64,000 nucleotides of DNA from Fibrobacteria bacterium. GTDB lineage: Bacteria > Fibrobacterota > Fibrobacteria > UBA11236. The translations under genes were made by a program, and so were the position numbers. Below are positions 55,768-64,000 of this stretch, one piece after another (within the stretch, counting starts at the first letter, position 1; every line of letters starts with the position of its first letter). The stretch is from NCBI GenBank assembly GCA_025360005.1, contig JANYDA010000021.1, positions 1-64,000 of the forward strand, written 5' to 3'. Below the pieces are notes generated by a model. The model had not been told where the DNA came from and made no database searches. It saw only the letters and a program-made list of their open reading frames with translations.

Positions 55768-56096
55768 GTAGGCCATTCCAACGGCCGTTCGGCAACCGGA
55801 TTCATGGAAGAGACGTTCCCATGGGCGCGAATGCGGGGCACCCGTTTCCGGGCGCCCGGGTTCCCGGCCGGGAGGTTCCCGATCCCATTCCGTCCGCGTC
55901 GCCGCTTGCAATGTCGCTGCGCCCATGCATTTCCCCGTAGATAGATACGCAGGGATCGGGGATACGGATGGATAGGCGGCAAGGCGGATGAGTCATCGCT
56001 AATGAAAACTAAATAAATCCGGGACGCTGAATCCGCAAGCATCGCGTCCATCCCGACGGAAAGCTTGGAAGGAAGTTGAAGACATAACGCCCCGCA

Positions 56097-57266
56097 TCAT
56101 GGCGCCACTTCGGCGAGAAAGCGTTCGATGAAGTAAAGGCTGATCTGGGATCCCGGCCCCCGGAATACGAAATCGAAACCATGCGCCCCCCACGGGATGT
56201 CGACGATGAAATGGCGCATCCCCAGCTTTTCCATCCGCTCGCGCATATGCGCGGTATGCCGGAAGGACACTAGAACATCGGGACGCCCGTGGAGCAACAA
56301 TGTCGGCGGGCTGGCGGCGGAAAGATGCTCCACTGGGGAGGAGGCAACGTAGGCGTCCGGATGATCGGGGTAAGTTCCGCCCAGGTATTGCTCCATCAGC
56401 AGGCGCGAGTCCATGATCAAGGGATTGGTGGGCAAGCTGTACCCGAACACCATATCGGCGGGCGCGTAGAAAGCGATCACTCCCTTGATGGCCGGGTCGT
56501 GCAAGGTATAAGCGGCCTGGAGAGCGATTTGCCCCCCCGCGGATCGGCCCAGCATCACGAAGCGCTCCGGATCGATCCCTAGCGCGGCGGCATGGGATTT
56601 CAGAAAGGCCAAGGCGTCGGCGACATCTTCCAAGGGCGCCGGGTAGCGGTACTTGGGAGCCAAGCTGTATTCCAAGGTGGCCACCGCATAGCCTTCTGCC
56701 GCCAAAAAGCCGTTCAAAGGGGCCAACTGCCTTCTCGATCCTCCGTCCCAACCGCCGCCATGGACCACCACGACGCAAGGAGCGGGGGTTAGGCGCTGCG
56801 CTGGGGGATAAAAATCCAAATGCAAATCCCGGCCGTCCCTTTGCTTGTAGGCCAAGGTGGTATGCGCGGTATCCCCGGACGGAACGCCGCGGAACAGGTC
56901 CGGGATAGAAAGGGCCCGAGCCCGGCGGAAGCCTCCCAGGGGCGCGGCGGGACTGCCCCAACGCGCCGTGAAAGCCGTCTCCAATTCCCGGGCCACGGTA
57001 ATGGCCCGCAATGCGGTTAAGGCAAAGAGGAATGCCGCCGCCGCGAACAGGAATGCCGCCGGCCTTCCATATCCCGGAGAGCGGAACGCCAGCAATGCGG
57101 CCAGCAAACAGGGCAATACCAGGAAATGGCCGCCCTCCAACACCACGATGGAAAGTTTCCAAAAGGTGTAAGATGGAGGTTTGCATACAGCCAACAGGCC
57201 CGCCAGGAAAAGCAAGACGGCCAGGCCCAGACGCATTCCCTTCAATAGTGTCAAATCCGTTTCCAT
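56097..57266 (-). CDS. Membrane-anchored alpha/beta-hydrolase (HSL-type esterase)
   Basis: A 389-residue protein with about four membrane helices in residues 8-115, then an alpha/beta-hydrolase domain. The oxyanion motif is VHGGGWDGGS, the nucleophile elbow GRSAGGQ, and the terminal His lies in WGAHGFDF. This matches the hormone-sensitive-lipase/carboxylesterase group. Location in the inner membrane with the catalytic domain outside is likely. It could remove acetyl or other acyl groups from sugars, but that is inference. The ribosome binding site is weak. Confidence 0.84.
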   Translation of the reverse strand: METDLTLLKGMRLGLAVLLFLAGLLAVCKPPSYTFWKLSIVVLEGGHFLVLPCLLAALLAFRSPGYGRPAAFLFAAAAFLFALTALRAITVARELETAFTARWGSPAAPLGGFRRARALSIPDLFRGVPSGDTAHTTLAYKQRDGRDLHLDFYPPAQRLTPAPCVVVVHGGGWDGGSRRQLAPLNGFLAAEGYAVATLEYSLAPKYRYPAPLEDVADALAFLKSHAAALGIDPERFVMLGRSAGGQIALQAAYTLHDPAIKGVIAFYAPADMVFGYSLPTNPLIMDSRLLMEQYLGGTYPDHPDAYVASSPVEHLSAASPPTLLLHGRPDVLVSFRHTAHMRERMEKLGMRHFIVDIPWGAHGFDFVFRGPGSQISLYFIERFLAEVAP

Positions 57267-57674
57267 AATTCTGCCGCTCTTTGTTTCAAACAAACTTTCC
57301 AGCCCCCTACACGGAAGCCTCCCGTGCGGCAATCACTACCCAAAAAGAGCAAAACGGATATGCCATGAATCATTCTCCATCTACGTAGCAAATAGTCCTT
57401 CGGACTCATGCCCTTGCCTGCCGCAATAATCCGGTTTTACCTCGGAAATGAGCGCCCAGCCTCTTTACGCGCCATGGTTTTTTGCGACCGGGGCTGCGTC
57501 TTAGGACTCCCATACGCCAACGCTATTTTTCCTTGCACGAAACCCTATATACGGGTAAAGTTCCCTCAGGTTCAGGTCTTTCACCATGGAATATTTTCAC
57601 CTTGGATTTATTATAAGGGAGAGCTTGTTGGGGATTATCCGTAACTACGGAGAGAGGTGGGGAGAATGGTTTCG
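57267..57674. other. Intergenic promoter region of the first GSDH gene
   Basis: These 408 bases separate the esterase gene from the divergent sorbosone-dehydrogenase-like gene. No gene recognised. TTGCAC near 57532 followed after 17 bases by TAAAGT could be a plus-strand promoter. The GGTGGGGAGA ribosome binding site lies at the right end. Confidence 0.4.
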
Positions 57675-59354
57675 ATGAAGAAAACTGCGGCTTTCGCAAT
57701 GCTGACGGCTAGCCTGGCCGCTACGTCGGCGCACGCTGTGTTGAGCTGGCCTAATTGCAAGGATCTCGCGAACTCGGATTTCAAGGCCGTGGTACTCTCG
57801 GACCGGGCGGGCGATAAGACCGCTGAGCCGATGAAGATGGCTTTCGATCTGCTCGCGAATAAAGGCGAAGACGCCAAGGGCAAGGTGGATGTCTATTTCA
57901 CCGAGCGCTTGGGAAAGGTGCGCAAGTTCGATTCCAAGACCGGCAAGGTGCTGACCCTGGCGACCTTCACCTTGAACATCAGCGCGACCAACTCCTCGGA
58001 CGGGATGTTGGGCATAGCCTTGGATCCCGCTTTCAAGACCAACAACTTCGTGTACATCTACTATACCTATGTCGGCGGTACGGAGAAGAGCTGGCGCATT
58101 TCGCGTTTCACCTTGAACGCGGATCACACGGTATTGGATCCCGCTACGGAAGCCATCCTGCTGAAAGTTCCCATCCTCTCCGGCTCCAAGCATCCCGGCG
58201 GGGCGCTCCAGTTCGACGCCTATGGCGATCTCTGGATCACCACCGGCAACGACTACAAGTTGGGCAGCGACTTTCCCATGTACAGTTCTCCGAACACGAA
58301 CGATTTGCGCGGCAAGATCCTCCGCATCCATCCCAATGCCAATGCTAATGGCACCAGCTATACCATCCCGGAAGGCAATCTCTTTAAACCGGGAACGGCC
58401 AATACGCGCCCTGAGATCTACATCATGGGCAACCGCAATCCTTACACCTTGTCACTGGATCCGGTACGCCGCTGGGCGGTATGGGGAGATGTGGGCCCTG
58501 ACAATCTCAACGCCAATGGCGATCCGATGAACCAAGGCGGCCCCGAAAAAACCGAGGAGTACGATTTGGCCAAGGCCCCGGGAAACTCCGGCTATCCTTT
58601 CTTTTCCGGGGACTTCGCCACCAAGCCGGGCTCGGATGCTTCCGGTCCCGTAATGCCGGCCAACTATAACTGGGAAGGCGCCCAGCCGGGTTTGACCAAG
58701 CTGCCGCCGGTGTTCGCGCCCATCTATCCATACAAAAAATCCTGCGCCATCACCGGTCCTATCTACCGCTATGACGGGGACCTCGTCTCCTCCATCAAAT
58801 TCCCGCCCCACTTCACGCGCAAGTGGCTGGTCACGGATTTCAACGGCGACGGAAACAAGATCACGGCCTTCACGCTCAACGACGACGGCACCAAGATCAC
58901 GGCCCAGGAAAATGTCATCGGTATCCCTTTGCATGGACCCCTGGACATGCAAACCGGTCCGGATGGGGCCCTTTACGTCAACAATTACGATGGCTACCGC
59001 ACCAGCGGGCCCAACACCGGCATCATCCGTATCGAGTACACCGGGGATTGCCATCCCGCGGAACCCAAACTCGAAACGGTCCCCACCACGGCGTTCCGCC
59101 CCTCGCGGCCGGAAATGGCTTTCTCCGGACCGCGCGTAGATGTTACTCGCTCTTCTTCCGGAATCTCCGTAGCGCTGGCCACGGAGGGCGCATTCACCCT
59201 TGATGTGCGCGATCTGATGGGCCGCCCGGTGGCGTCCCGTAACGCGCAAGGTTCGGCACCGGTCTCCCTGGCCGAAGTCCGCAATCCCGGCATTTACTTC
59301 CTCAACATTAAGAGCGCGGCCGGCGTCCAGATCATCAAGATCGTTCGCGACTAA
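57675..59354 (+). CDS. Secreted glucose/sorbosone dehydrogenase-like protein with sorting domain
   Basis: A 559-residue exported six-bladed propeller of the PQQ-dependent sugar dehydrogenase family. The ATG at 57675 opens a signal peptide (MKKTAAFAMLTASLAATSAH) and has GGGGAG upstream. Typical segments are DGMLGIALDPAFKTNNFVYI, HPGGALQFDAYGDLWITTGN, RGKILRIHP and YIMGNRNPYTLSLDP. The catalytic His expected near the front is not obvious. The C-terminal 70 residues (VRDLMGRPVASRNAQGSAPV to FLNIKSAAGVQIIKIVRD) match a type IX-like C-terminal sorting domain. Soluble aldose dehydrogenation is the family role. Confidence 0.87.
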   Translation: MKKTAAFAMLTASLAATSAHAVLSWPNCKDLANSDFKAVVLSDRAGDKTAEPMKMAFDLLANKGEDAKGKVDVYFTERLGKVRKFDSKTGKVLTLATFTLNISATNSSDGMLGIALDPAFKTNNFVYIYYTYVGGTEKSWRISRFTLNADHTVLDPATEAILLKVPILSGSKHPGGALQFDAYGDLWITTGNDYKLGSDFPMYSSPNTNDLRGKILRIHPNANANGTSYTIPEGNLFKPGTANTRPEIYIMGNRNPYTLSLDPVRRWAVWGDVGPDNLNANGDPMNQGGPEKTEEYDLAKAPGNSGYPFFSGDFATKPGSDASGPVMPANYNWEGAQPGLTKLPPVFAPIYPYKKSCAITGPIYRYDGDLVSSIKFPPHFTRKWLVTDFNGDGNKITAFTLNDDGTKITAQENVIGIPLHGPLDMQTGPDGALYVNNYDGYRTSGPNTGIIRIEYTGDCHPAEPKLETVPTTAFRPSRPEMAFSGPRVDVTRSSSGISVALATEGAFTLDVRDLMGRPVASRNAQGSAPVSLAEVRNPGIYFLNIKSAAGVQIIKIVRD

Positions 59355-59760
59355 AACGCCGGCGGAAGCGAGGCTGCGGTCCGCGCCGGGACCGTACATC
59401 CGGCAAACCGGATGCCTTGCGACCGCGTACCTTCCGCTCCTTGGGAACGGGGGTTCTCAGCTCTTCCGGAACGGACCTTCCGCCGTCCGGTTTTTAGCGG
59501 GCAGGTTTTTAAAACATGCTTCCAATCACCAAGCGCTGGAAATGATGCGATGACAGCCTGGATGCGGAGGCCGCTTCCTGCAAAAGCCTTCGTTCAAAAA
59601 CGAATTGCAGTTGAAGGAATCGCTGGGAAAAGGCCAAAGGATCCGCCAGACCCCCCAATTTGGCTCTAAATCCAACCAATAGGTGGGATTAGGAGAATAA
59701 AAGAGAAAAATCTGTCTGCCTGATTCCTGTACTTATGATACGTTTTCGCTCAAGGGGCAT
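59355..59760. other. Intergenic stretch before the AraC-type regulator
   Basis: No gene or structured RNA recognised in 406 bases. Sequence is AT-richer towards 59690-59760, where the regulator's promoter should be, and ends in the AAGGGG ribosome binding site of the next gene. Confidence 0.45.
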
Positions 59761-60630
59761 ATGAATATGACAACTTTAACCGTTCCCGAAAGCCAGGACC
59801 GTTTGAATCGGATGCAATGGGAAGCCGAAGGCGGAGTCCGGCTGGACCTGCTTGGCTTCGTCAGCTTTCCGCCTACCTATCGCGGAGCCTTGCATTCCCA
59901 TCCATTCTGGGAACTCGTTTACATAGGAAGCGGACAAGGATTCCTCCATCACGGTGAAAACGTGCGCGCCTGCGAAGCCGAAGAGATCCTGCTGGTGCGC
60001 CCCGGCGAAAAGCACCAATTCCGCGCCGGCGATTCGCAAACTTTCGACCAGCTGTACCTGGGGTTTTCCTTCGACTTTGCCATGCCGGACGTATTGAGCC
60101 AATCTCCGCCCCGAGTGCTGCCGGATAGTCCTCTGACCGGACTCATCCGGTCCGAGTTGCGCGACAACCTGAATCGTCTCAAGGAGAAAAAAAGCAGCCA
60201 CTCCCTGGAGTCGATCCGCGGCCGGTTGCTGTCGGTAGTCAGCAAGGTGATCGGCATCCTCATTGCGCCGGAAGCCAGGGCCAATGATCCTCACCAACGC
60301 CAGAACGAATCCATGGTCCAGTTGGCGAAAGAATACTTGCAAGCCAACCTCAACAGCAAGCTGGGAGTTCCCGAATTGGCCCGCCACTTTTGCCTGAGCC
60401 CGCAATACTTCGGGGAAATCTTCAAGAAGGACACCGGGCTAAGCATCAAAGAATACCAGCGCAATTGCAGGATGATCAAAGCCATGGAACTTTTGCAAGA
60501 AAGCAATCTCTCCATCACCGAGATCTCCGACTCCATCGGCTTGGATGATCTGGCCTATTTCTCCCGGATTTTCAAAAAGCAGTACGGCATTCCACCCAGC
60601 AAGGTGCGCTACCATCTGATCCGGAGTTGA
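59761..60630 (+). CDS. AraC-family transcriptional regulator with cupin sensor
   Basis: A 289-residue regulator. The N-terminal cupin-like domain (residues about 30-110, HSHPFWELVYIGSGQGFLHH, then VRPGEKHQFRAG) is likely to bind a sugar. Two helix-turn-helix units make up the C-terminal 100 residues (LGVPELARHFCLSPQYFGEI and LSITEISDSIGLDDLAYFSR, FKKQYGIPPSKVR). It sits between two homologous sorbosone-dehydrogenase-like genes and probably activates one or both. A second ATG two codons downstream is the other possible start. Confidence 0.9.
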   Translation: MNMTTLTVPESQDRLNRMQWEAEGGVRLDLLGFVSFPPTYRGALHSHPFWELVYIGSGQGFLHHGENVRACEAEEILLVRPGEKHQFRAGDSQTFDQLYLGFSFDFAMPDVLSQSPPRVLPDSPLTGLIRSELRDNLNRLKEKKSSHSLESIRGRLLSVVSKVIGILIAPEARANDPHQRQNESMVQLAKEYLQANLNSKLGVPELARHFCLSPQYFGEIFKKDTGLSIKEYQRNCRMIKAMELLQESNLSITEISDSIGLDDLAYFSRIFKKQYGIPPSKVRYHLIRS

Positions 60631-60906
60631 ATTCCATTTGCGGGCGGAAAAACCGGTGAGGGAATGCTTGGTAAGTCCAACTTTTACCTTTCTTTTTACA
60701 AAACTCCCTCATCGACCGGGTTTAATTTCGGTAAAGGAAACAATGCGTCCGAACCCTATTCCATTACATCCCCAGATTCTCGTTGCAAGCCGGTCATTCC
60801 GGATTTGTCCCGCGCCTCAAACCGGGAACATCTTTATGAATGAAGCAAGTGAAGTTGGGGCCAGCGTATGGACGGGATTATGTTCGCAGAAAAGGAAAAC
60901 CTTCCC

Positions 60907-62502
60907 ATGAGAAACTGGAATCGCAGGCTGCCTGCAATCGGACTGTGCTTATCGGCCTTGGCGTTATCTCCCATCCATGCCGCGCTTACCTATCAGGGAT
61001 GCTCGGACCTGAAGCCGGCGGATTTCAAGGTGGTTTCCTTAGCCAATTACGCTGCCGACAAAACGCTCAAGGAACCGCTGAAAATGGCCTTCGACATGGA
61101 TGCCAGCGGGAACGTGGATATTTATTTCACCCAGCGGCTGGGGCTGCTGCGCAAATACGACGGGGTCAAGAAGACTGTCATCAACGTGGCGGATTTCGCA
61201 TTCACTGCCGCCCAGGTCCCGCCCCCGGGCGACCGCAACAGCAAAGGCCTGATCGGCATCGCTTTGGATCCCGGTTTCAAAACCAACCACTGGATCTACT
61301 TGTACATCGGCCTGGACAATGACTGGCACATATCCCGCTTCATCCTCAACGGCGACAAGCTGGACATGGCTTCGGAAAGGCAGTTGTTCAAGTTCGATGG
61401 CGGAGGCAAGGCCACCACCCATGTGGCTGGAGATCTGAAGTTCGATGGCGACGGTAACCTGTGGATTACCAACGCCGATAACGAGGCGAGAGCCCCTGCC
61501 GCCAACACTAACAGCTACCTGGGGAAGATTCTGCGCATCAAACCAAGACCGTTTCCCGATTCCGGTCCGGCCCTGTCTCCCGGCATGGGTTCCACTTATG
61601 ATGTCCCCGCCGGCAATCTGTATCCGGTCGGCACGGCCAAGACCTTGCCGGAACTCTATATCATGGGTAACCGCAATCCCTACACCCTCGCCTTGGATCC
61701 GGTACGCAAAGGCATCGCCTGGGGGGAAATCGGTCCCGACGGGTTGGGGGTAACGGAAGAATTCAACTTCGCCACCCAGCCCGGCAATTATGGATACCCG
61801 TTCTGGGCCGGGAAACAGAAGGTGGTGGAGGCGGGCAGCGGCACTCCGGCGGCCCCCATCGATGATTTGCCCGGCAATACCGGTCTTAGGGATCTGAAAC
61901 CGGCCATCACGGCCACCATTCCTTACGCACAGGCTTGCGCGATCACGGGACCCATCTACTATTACAACTCGGCTCTGCCTTCCCCTTATAAATTCCCGCC
62001 GCACCTTAACGGCGCCTGGCTCGTGGGCGATTTCGACAACTCCTGGATCGACGCCATAGAACTGGACAAGACCGGCGCAAACGTCCTGAGCCGGTTGCCG
62101 ATGTTGACCGTCAACGCCGGCGGCGAATTGAACAAACCTTTGGATATCCAGATGGGACCGGATGGCATGCTGTATGTCATCAACTATTCCGGTTTCCGCA
62201 CCTGGAACGTCCATACGGGTCTGCTGCGCATCGAATACCATGGCGACTGCCACCCCGTTTCCAACCTGCCCCATTCGCTTTCCGTCAAACCGGAAATTCG
62301 CATGCAGGGCGACCGGGTGATCCTGCTGGGCGTGGACGAGGGTTTTACGGTGCGAATCCTGGATGCATCCGGACGCCTGGAATCGGCTTTCGCGGGAAAG
62401 GGTTCGGAATCCACCTTCTCCGTGAGCGATCTCCCCCCTGGTCTGCATCTGCTGCAGGTCCGCTCGCAATCCGGTCTTCTCAAAACGAAATTCGTACGCT
62501 GA
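60907..62502 (+). CDS. Secreted glucose/sorbosone dehydrogenase-like protein, second copy
   Basis: A 531-residue homologue of the 57675 product. The start at 60907 has AAAGGA upstream and gives a signal peptide (MRNWNRRLPAIGLCLSALAL). The propeller shows LIGIALDPGFKTNHWIYLYI, DLKFDGDGNLWITNAD, LGKILRIKP and YIMGNRNPYTLALDP. The C-terminus (VRILDASGRLESAFAGKGSE to GLHLLQVRSQSGLL) is again a sorting-like domain. Strong shared motifs show a duplication around the AraC gene. Probably periplasmic or cell-surface oxidation of a sugar. Confidence 0.86.
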   Translation: MRNWNRRLPAIGLCLSALALSPIHAALTYQGCSDLKPADFKVVSLANYAADKTLKEPLKMAFDMDASGNVDIYFTQRLGLLRKYDGVKKTVINVADFAFTAAQVPPPGDRNSKGLIGIALDPGFKTNHWIYLYIGLDNDWHISRFILNGDKLDMASERQLFKFDGGGKATTHVAGDLKFDGDGNLWITNADNEARAPAANTNSYLGKILRIKPRPFPDSGPALSPGMGSTYDVPAGNLYPVGTAKTLPELYIMGNRNPYTLALDPVRKGIAWGEIGPDGLGVTEEFNFATQPGNYGYPFWAGKQKVVEAGSGTPAAPIDDLPGNTGLRDLKPAITATIPYAQACAITGPIYYYNSALPSPYKFPPHLNGAWLVGDFDNSWIDAIELDKTGANVLSRLPMLTVNAGGELNKPLDIQMGPDGMLYVINYSGFRTWNVHTGLLRIEYHGDCHPVSNLPHSLSVKPEIRMQGDRVILLGVDEGFTVRILDASGRLESAFAGKGSESTFSVSDLPPGLHLLQVRSQSGLLKTKFVR

Positions 62503-62551
62503 AATATGCCGGCGTCGCTTCCGGCGCCCGTTGGCCCTATCCGTTGTCCCG

Positions 62552-62578
62552 CCCCGTTGCCCAAAGGAACGGGGTTTT
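62552..62578 (+). terminator. Intrinsic terminator after the second GSDH gene
   Basis: CCCCGTT and AACGGGG form a stem around a nine-base loop, followed by TTTT. It lies 50 bases after the stop and before the ThuA gene, so the latter likely has its own promoter or depends on read-through. Confidence 0.65.
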
Positions 62579-62618
62579 CTGTTACTATTCATAGCCTCAC
62601 CTAAGCGGGAATCCATCC

Positions 62619-63491
62619 ATGGCAAAACTCCTTTTCCTTGCATTGCTGCTCGCCTCCGCCTTGCAGGCCACGGCCGCGGACAGGATCCTGATCCTTACCA
62701 AGACCGCTGCCTACCGGGAAGACAATATCGCTCCGGCGCGGCTGGCGTTGAAGAAATATCTGGAACAGAAAGGCTTGGCGGTTGATACCTCCGAGAATGC
62801 CGGACTATTCACGGACAGTTCGCTAGCCAAGTACAAGGCCGTGGTGTTCCTGAAAACCAGCGGGGATATCCTGAACCCCGCCCAACAAACCGCCTTCGAG
62901 AAATTCTTCCTGGCGGGAGGCGGATTCGTGGCCATCCATTCCGCCCTGGACACTGAATACGATTGGGCTTTTTACGGCAAGCTGATAGGCGGCGCGTACT
63001 TTATGAGCCTGGGCGGGAATCAGAAAACCCAGGAAACCATCCTGGTCGAGGACTCGACTGACATCTCCACGGCCATGCTTCCCAGACCCTGGCATCGCAC
63101 CGATGAGATTTACAACTTCAAGGCCAATCCCCGCCTGTCCAAGGACCCGATCGTACACGTGCTGCTGACGGTGGATGGTAAGTCCTACCCGAAAGGGGTG
63201 CCGGGGGAGGACCATCCCATGAGCTGGTATGACAGCTACCAAGGGGGTCACGCGTGGGTTACCGCCATGGGGCATACCACGGAAAGCTATTCGGACCCTC
63301 TGTTCCTGGGCCATGTGTGGGGCGGCATGCAATATGCCATGGGCCGCACGGCTACGGCCGCCGTCTTTTCCGCGCCGGATCCGCGCACTTCCGGCGTGAT
63401 CGGGAAACATGCGGCACGGCGCTACCAGGCTTCGGGTCGCACTGTCCCGGCGGGCGAAAAGGGCGCGAGCCCGCGCTTACTCAGACCCTGA
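62619..63491 (+). CDS. Secreted ThuA-domain protein
   Basis: A 290-residue exported protein. Residues 1-19 are a signal peptide (MAKLLFLALLLASALQATA). The ThuA domain, a glutamine-amidotransferase-like fold, covers residues about 20-245: RILILTKTAAYREDNIAPAR, GGGFVAIHSALDTEYDWAFY, HPMSWYDSYQGGHAWVTAMG, and FLGHVWGGMQYAMG. ThuA proteins are linked to trehalose and 3-keto-disaccharide metabolism. The last 40 residues are basic and low in structure. Its neighbours suggest work on sugars oxidised by the two GSDH proteins. Confidence 0.88.
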   Translation: MAKLLFLALLLASALQATAADRILILTKTAAYREDNIAPARLALKKYLEQKGLAVDTSENAGLFTDSSLAKYKAVVFLKTSGDILNPAQQTAFEKFFLAGGGFVAIHSALDTEYDWAFYGKLIGGAYFMSLGGNQKTQETILVEDSTDISTAMLPRPWHRTDEIYNFKANPRLSKDPIVHVLLTVDGKSYPKGVPGEDHPMSWYDSYQGGHAWVTAMGHTTESYSDPLFLGHVWGGMQYAMGRTATAAVFSAPDPRTSGVIGKHAARRYQASGRTVPAGEKGASPRLLRP

Positions 63492-63731
63492 ATTCAACCG
63501 CGAAAAATACGGATGGTCCCGGCATGGATGCCGGTTCCAAGCGAGGAGGGGAATCACCTCCGTTGCGGTTTTACGCTTTTGGTAACCATGCCAATCCAGG
63601 CCGAATCAGCCATACCCCGGAAAAATCGACTAATATCCGTTTTATATACTAGGTTGGATGCCTGGTAGAAGAAACGACCAAACACCGGAGGTATTATTCG
63701 AGTTACCCATGACGTAAAAACGACCGCTGAT

Positions 63732-64000
63732 ATGATTAGCCTGCCTTACCCGCCTGACAAGGCCGCCAAAACCTCCGAAAAAAAAGCCTCCCGGAAAAAC
63801 GGGGAAAATTCCCGCGGCAAGATCCTGAAATTCCTAAGCGACCAGGACGGAGAGGACATATACATGGCCTCCATCCGCAACTCGAAAAAACTGAGCAGCA
63901 CGGAAGAGCGCGCCATCGCCGAACGGATTCAGCAGGGCGACAAAAAGGCCGTGAACCTCTTGGTCACCGCCAACCTGAAATTCGTCGTTTCCGTTTGCCG
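63732..64000 (+). CDS. Sigma-70 family primary-type sigma factor, N-terminal part (3' end outside window)
   Basis: Ninety codons are visible. After a basic, disordered N-terminus, region 1.2 begins at EDIYMASIRNSKKLSSTEER and continues AIAERIQQGDKKAVNLLVTA, then the start of region 2.1, NLKFVVSVCR. Region 1.1 is absent, as in many Bacteroidota- and Fibrobacterota-type primary sigma factors. An inner ATG at 63864 has GGAGAGG upstream, but starting there would cut into region 1.2, so the ATG at 63732 is preferred. Regions 2.2 to 4 lie past the window. Confidence 0.85.
   Translation, partial: MISLPYPPDKAAKTSEKKASRKNGENSRGKILKFLSDQDGEDIYMASIRNSKKLSSTEERAIAERIQQGDKKAVNLLVTANLKFVVSVC

Overview
The window reads as a chromosomal segment of a GC-rich Gram-negative bacterium. 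The mix of secreted polysaccharide-degrading enzymes carrying type IX-like sorting modules, PVC-type and sorbosone-type sugar dehydrogenases, futalosine-route menaquinone synthesis and a leucine/acyl-CoA degradation operon fits the Fibrobacterota or a close relative in the FCB/PVC range. That placement is inference; no rRNA or ribosomal protein gene is present to settle it.

Layout. 1-9.2 kb: exported carbohydrate enzymes (partial PL11-type rhamnogalacturonan lyase, PVC-type dehydrogenase-like protein, DUF1080 protein, GH2 and GH16 enzymes). 9.4-16 kb: a Cys-rich small protein followed by a CusCBA-type heavy-metal efflux operon. 16.1-19.1 kb: a possible parvulin/SurA-like exported protein and two related secreted proteins of unknown function. 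19.2-28.9 kb: an accessory island next to tRNA-Ala(GGC). It holds gene remnants (Fic-like, HsdS, an Asp-box protein), two large modular effector-like genes that are frameshifted but each coupled to a lipoprotein gene, a VapBC and a HigBA toxin-antitoxin pair, and three copies of a repeat that joins a tRNA-3'-end-like sequence to a hairpin terminator. These repeats and the tRNA terminator divide the island into cassette-like blocks. 29-36.5 kb: an LTA-synthase-type sulfatase with a MopE-like insertion, a molybdopterin oxidoreductase, mqnE, ybeY and a CorC/CNNM-type gene. 36.7-40 kb: a catalytically altered orphan IS21-type transposase homologue and a hybrid histidine kinase. 40-53 kb: one long minus-strand operon for leucine/acyl-CoA breakdown (fused 2-oxoacid:ferredoxin oxidoreductase, hydroxyacyl-CoA dehydrogenase, thiolase, acyl-CoA dehydrogenase, AtuA pair, carboxyltransferase, enoyl-CoA hydratase). 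53.6-57.3 kb: a small exported protein, a ferredoxin, an ECF sigma/anti-sigma pair and an esterase. 57.7-63.5 kb: two sorbosone-dehydrogenase-like proteins flanking an AraC regulator, then a ThuA-domain protein. The window ends inside a primary-type sigma-70 gene.

How the genes fit together. The sugar enzymes at both ends (PVC-type dehydrogenase, DUF1080, two GSDH proteins, ThuA) match families now linked to periplasmic sugar oxidation and 3-keto-glycoside processing, fed by the pectin and glucan hydrolases. The long operon would turn branched-chain 2-oxoacids into acyl-CoAs with ferredoxin reduction and degrade them further. The biotin-carboxylase (alpha) subunit needed by the carboxyltransferase is not in the window. 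The most unusual region is the 19-29 kb island, where two predicted secreted enzymes share the same N-terminal leader and Ig-like module, carry different catalytic ends, and are each translationally coupled to a lipoprotein that could act as immunity protein.
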